A DNA stretch of 64,000 bases from Synaphobranchus kaupii (Eukaryota > Chordata > Actinopteri > Anguilliformes > Synaphobranchidae). The notes beneath the pieces were generated by a model that ran no database searches, was not told where the DNA came from, and saw only the letters and a program-made list of their open reading frames with translations. Made by a program: the position numbers and the translations under genes. Location of the stretch: the NCBI GenBank assembly GCA_029718625.1, contig CM056377.1, positions 99,502,998-99,566,997 on the forward strand, read 5' to 3'. Below, piece after piece: positions 60,795 to 64,000 of the stretch. Position 1 is the stretch's first letter. Each line of letters starts with the position of its first letter.

Positions 60795-61055
60795 CTGGAA
60801 AGAGATTAAATTAACACGTAAGCTTCAACACCATCTCCAGCCAAATGCAATTAAGACTGTCTACAGTAATGGGGCTGATCAGGAGGCTGTTGTTGCAATT
60901 CCCAGTTGAAGATTATTAAGGCCAAAAGCAAAGCTAAAAAAGAAAAGAATCCAGTTGGGATTGTTTTTCTTCTGAGCTCCACTGCTTATACACTCACACA
61001 GTACAACAAACACACACAAATTATAGCCTATACAAGAAAAAGGTATTAACTCAAT

Positions 61056-63479
61056 GGGCCTCATTCATGAAACGTGAGCAGAACTAATTTGTACGTAAAT
61101 CGTTTGTATTAGCAATTTTGCCCGTATTTTGGCATTCATTAATGTTTTTGTCTGTGAGATTTGTTCGTATGTACTTTACACCTGCTCTCGACCATGCGTA
61201 CCTCATACATAAATTCAAAATGCCACTCAATGTAGCTTCTGAATATGAATTTGAACATGAATTTATTTTTATTTTCTGTTAAATTCACATGCCAAAATGC
61301 AGCCTCTGAAATACACAATGCAAACGTAGTTAATAAATTACGATTGTAAAAAGCAAACACATTAGATGATGCCTATTAATCAATTGTAGGCTATGGTTTA
61401 ATTAAACTCATAACATAATGAATGCTCCCAGCACTATTTTTTTAAATTGATAAAAATTGTGTGACGTTAAATATGGTATTTAAAACACACATTTAACCAA
61501 TGAACTTTAAATTGCCTTACAGGTCTGTAGCTTTGTTCCATCCGGACCTCTGGCTGAATATCTTTCTGTCTGACGATATTCATGTCGAAAGCCAGACGTC
61601 CAGAAGGAGTTAGCTGCTTTGGAGAAAAACAAGTGCATCTTTAGGATGCTACCTTTATAAGGGGAACCGCGGATGGAGGACGAGGCTGAGGACGTAGGTG
61701 GAGACTGGACTGGGTACCGAGTTAATCGGTCCTTTCCACCCTCTTTCTCTCTCTCTCGCTCCCTGACCTGATTGTCAACGCGGGTAGCTGTGGTCACCAG
61801 GGTATCGAACGTAGCAGGCGGTTCGAGCACTGCCAAGAGGTCTGACAATGTGTTAATAAAGAGCGAAATCAGAGGACCCTCAGACCATCCTGTCTCTCCT
61901 GCCAGTGCTCTTAAATGCAATAGAAAAACCTGCTACCGTATCGTTATCCTGGCGAAGACGGGTTAGGCGCATGGCAGCCTCCTGACCAGAAATGTCATGG
62001 TCGAAGACCATTGCCATCTCCCTCATCAAACTATCCGTTTTTCATAACCGGGGTGTCTGACCAGATTAGGGGATCCGCCTAAGTGAGAGCGGTCCCGGTG
62101 AGAAGGGATAGGATAAACGCTACTCAGGCGTCATGCCACGGGAAACACGAGGGCTGCGCTTTAAAAAATAAGCATTGGGACAGAAAGCCCCGACACTTCC
62201 CTGACTCCCCGTTGTAACGGAGAGGGAGTTGAAGTTTAGGCTCCCTAGCCATGGGTGGGGTATGCAAAGGGAGAGAACTCCCAGGGGCTGGTGCTTGTGG
62301 GACAGATGGTCCAGCTGCGACCGCCAGTAAGCGGAGACTGTCCGCCAACTCATGCAGGCAGTCCCCCTGGTAGTGCAGCTGGTTCATAAGTAGGCCCTGC
62401 CGAACATGCATGACCTGCTGTAATACCTGGAGGGCAGAAATGCCCTCCTCATGAGAGGCTAAAGTTGTGTGCTGCTCTGCCAGCACTTGTTCTATCCCCT
62501 GCGGGGTTGCTGGCGCCTCCATTTAGGCTTTTGTGTACTGTGAGAGCGGTGGGTGCGGAGGACCAAACGTGACCGTGAGAGGATTCTAAAAGTTCTCCAC
62601 CGAAGTGAAAAACCACAAATAGGGGGGAAGGAGAACTGAAAAAGGAAGACAGAACTTCCTAGCGAATACGTGCCAAGCAAAAAGCAACCCAGGAAAAGTG
62701 GGCGAAAAGCTTGCAGACTGGAGCCGTAGACAGAATAAACCACAAGCTCAATAAACGAGCTAGAATAAGGGACAGACAGAAACAAAGATAAAAGAGAATA
62801 AATGCCTCTGGCTCAACAGAGAAATGAAATGAGCAAGGAGGCAAAATGGGAAATGGTAAACAGAGGTACTATCTCAAAGAGATAGGAAACTGAAACCAAG
62901 GAGAAGCCTGGCAGTGAAAGGAAAATATAACTCTAACTAAAGAAAAACTTAACACTCTGAAAGGCAAGTCCCGCGTGTCGGTTTAGCATTTAGCGGAACT
63001 GACAAGTGGCCGCCTTGGTTCCTATACCTGTGTTACCTGGCTTAGCGTGGCAAAACTGACATAAAAGCAAAGAACCCGGAAATCACTGCACTTAAATAAC
63101 CAGCTGACGCCGGGACAGGTGGAACAAATGAGTGCGGGTAAGAGGAAAAACACAGCCAGGGCGCCGTCTCGCAGAACCGAACGAAAACATTTGCAGAACA
63201 GTACCGGCGAGCTGCAACACCATGACATCTTTTGCTTTTCCTAGGCCATTTTGACTTTGTATGGCCCTTTAAATCAAAGTGACATCCTCCATATAAGGCA
63301 ATTCATGGGTGTGGATTTATGCTAATCACAAAATAATGTGAATGCACCTGTCATATATGTACGTACGTGAATACTAAAAAATCTGCCTTTCCCCATTGGT
63401 TGATGGATCCGGTTTCGTACCAACTCGTTTCGTACATAAATGTACGCGAATATTTAGGAACGCTTCATGAATAAGGCCC
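61056..63479. mobile_element. Harbinger-like element carrying a Gypsy fragment
   Basis: Ends GGGCCTCATTCATGAAACGTG and, inverted, GGGCCTTATTCATGAAGCGTT, with AAT on both sides (61053-61055, 63480-63482) as a 3-base target duplication. The arms contain CGTACG/ACGTAC motifs. The interior from about 61.5 to 63.23 kb is Gypsy-derived. Confidence 0.78.
61507..63226 (-). mobile_element. second Gypsy fragment (5' LTR plus gag start)
   Basis: LTR at 63031-63226 (TG...CA, 196 bases), then untranslated leader, then gag from 62522 starting MEAPATPQGIEQVLAEQ with a glutamine-rich segment, followed by broken downstream gag near 61.8-62.1 kb. No pol and no 3' LTR. It is related to the 47-54.6 kb element, but gag differs at many residues, so it is a separate insertion. 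Confidence 0.82.
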
Positions 63480-63905
63480 AATGAGCGTGTTTTATTTTAC
63501 CACCAGCTCAGCCGACTTTTCAATCAAAATCATCTGACATATTCCGTGTACAAAATTAAGTCTAACAGGGAATAAGAAGCAACACGGATAATATCATATT
63601 TTCATTTACAGTATATAATCAAACAGTTTTGCCAAAATCTTTCTCCATGAACTGCCATATGTGTGCCATAGTGATATATTCTGCAAAGCTTTTAGAGCAC
63701 AAGACCCCCTTCAATTAAATGAAGATATTTCATTTTCAAATGGAAGACTTTTCCCTGGAGCAGCTAAAAGGTCTCATGCTATTGTGGATAATTATGTTTA
63801 TTTTGAATGGGCATGGCTCAGTTGGATGATGGACTTCAGTGCGGGTACATCACACTTGTGCTCTCAGGAGGGCATCAACAAACAAACAAACGGTTTGTGC
63901 ACTAC

Positions 63906-64000
63906 CTCCTCTGCTGGGAAGATGATTGAGAGATGCCAGAGAGCTGCTGTGGCGGTCGATGTGACACTGGGCTTTACTTGCATGTTCAGCCAGGTCACAG
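63906..64000 (-). CDS. lepr: lepr exon 1 of this window (N-terminal domain, cut by window edge), tentative
   Basis: An open minus-strand stretch reads in from the window edge with two cysteines ten residues apart (CDLAEHASKAQC) and ends at a GAG|GTAGTG donor. Its last base completes the first codon of the next exon (G plus TT gives V), so phase fits. In mammals this position encodes a cysteine-bearing N-terminal segment just before the CW.K/DG..K motif. Sequence similarity is weak and the donor is not strong, so the call rests on position and phase. Confidence 0.4.

Larger units (their letters stand above)
30808..64000 (-). other. lepr: leptin receptor gene (lepr), 5' end beyond window
   Basis: Class I cytokine receptor for leptin, a plasma membrane protein that signals through JAK2 and STATs. 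Sixteen exons plus one likely edge exon were placed on the minus strand. Every junction keeps reading phase, and all donors are GT except one GC. The domain order matches vertebrate LEPR: N-terminal module, first cytokine module with WSDWS, Ig-like domain, leptin-binding module with WSDWS, fibronectin III domains, one transmembrane helix, box 1 (motif around [10 protein letters not shown]), and a tail with tyrosine motifs. Exons 2 to 17 as numbered here total about 3,030 nt. Signal peptide, 5' UTR and promoter are not in the window. Fish can have two lepr paralogs (reported in eels), and I cannot say which this is. Oddities are an apparent frameshift in the last exon and a GC-AG intron. Confidence 0.95.

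Overview
The window looks like teleost fish nuclear DNA. The gene is eukaryotic, with many exons and phase-coherent introns, and the repeats are typical of fish: Tc1-like elements including a Sleeping Beauty relative, TTAA-type Kolobok/piggyBac-like elements, a DIRS-like element, a Gypsy chromovirus and tRNA-derived SINEs. The SINEs resemble those I know from eels (UnaSINE type), so an elopomorph or eel-like host is possible but unproven.

One protein-coding gene is clear: the leptin receptor (lepr) on the minus strand. It runs from the right edge (5' part, first exons outside the window) to a stop codon near 30.8 kb. Sixteen exons were placed by homology, splice sites and reading phase, and a seventeenth at the window edge is likely. 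In order they encode the N-terminal and first cytokine-receptor modules with WSDWS, the Ig-like domain, the leptin-binding module with a second WSDWS, fibronectin III domains, one membrane helix, the JAK box 1 exon, and a long tail exon. All exon phases join. Two oddities stand out. One intron appears to use a GC donor. The tail exon carries an apparent one-base frameshift that would remove the last two conserved tyrosine motifs, including the STAT3-type YVPQ.

Region by region: 1-30 kb (beyond the 3' end of lepr) has no convincing complete gene. It holds a Sleeping Beauty-like remnant carrying a LINE fragment (3.2-5.4 kb), a 2.9 kb TTAA element with a nested MITE and an internal duplication (6.0-8.9 kb), MITEs at 9.5 and 10.1 kb, a LINE split by a 1.9 kb LTR-like element (15.0-18.8 kb), a CA microsatellite (20.4 kb), a DIRS-like deletion derivative (21.9-27.0 kb) and a hAT-like MITE (27.9-29.1 kb). 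From 30.8 to 64 kb lies lepr. Its two largest introns took most insertions. The 37.3-46.0 kb intron contains a Tc1 element with an open transposase frame and matched ends, a second Tc1-like element carrying a 1.4 kb LTR-like insert and a MITE, a large foldback and a three-level nest. The 46.7-54.8 kb intron contains a Gypsy chromovirus interrupted at a TTAA by a 2.9 kb piggyBac-like element. A second Gypsy fragment sits inside a Harbinger-like MITE at 61-63.5 kb.

The insertions do not interrupt the lepr exons, and many can be ordered in time by nesting. Everything here was read by eye. No alignment or database search was run.
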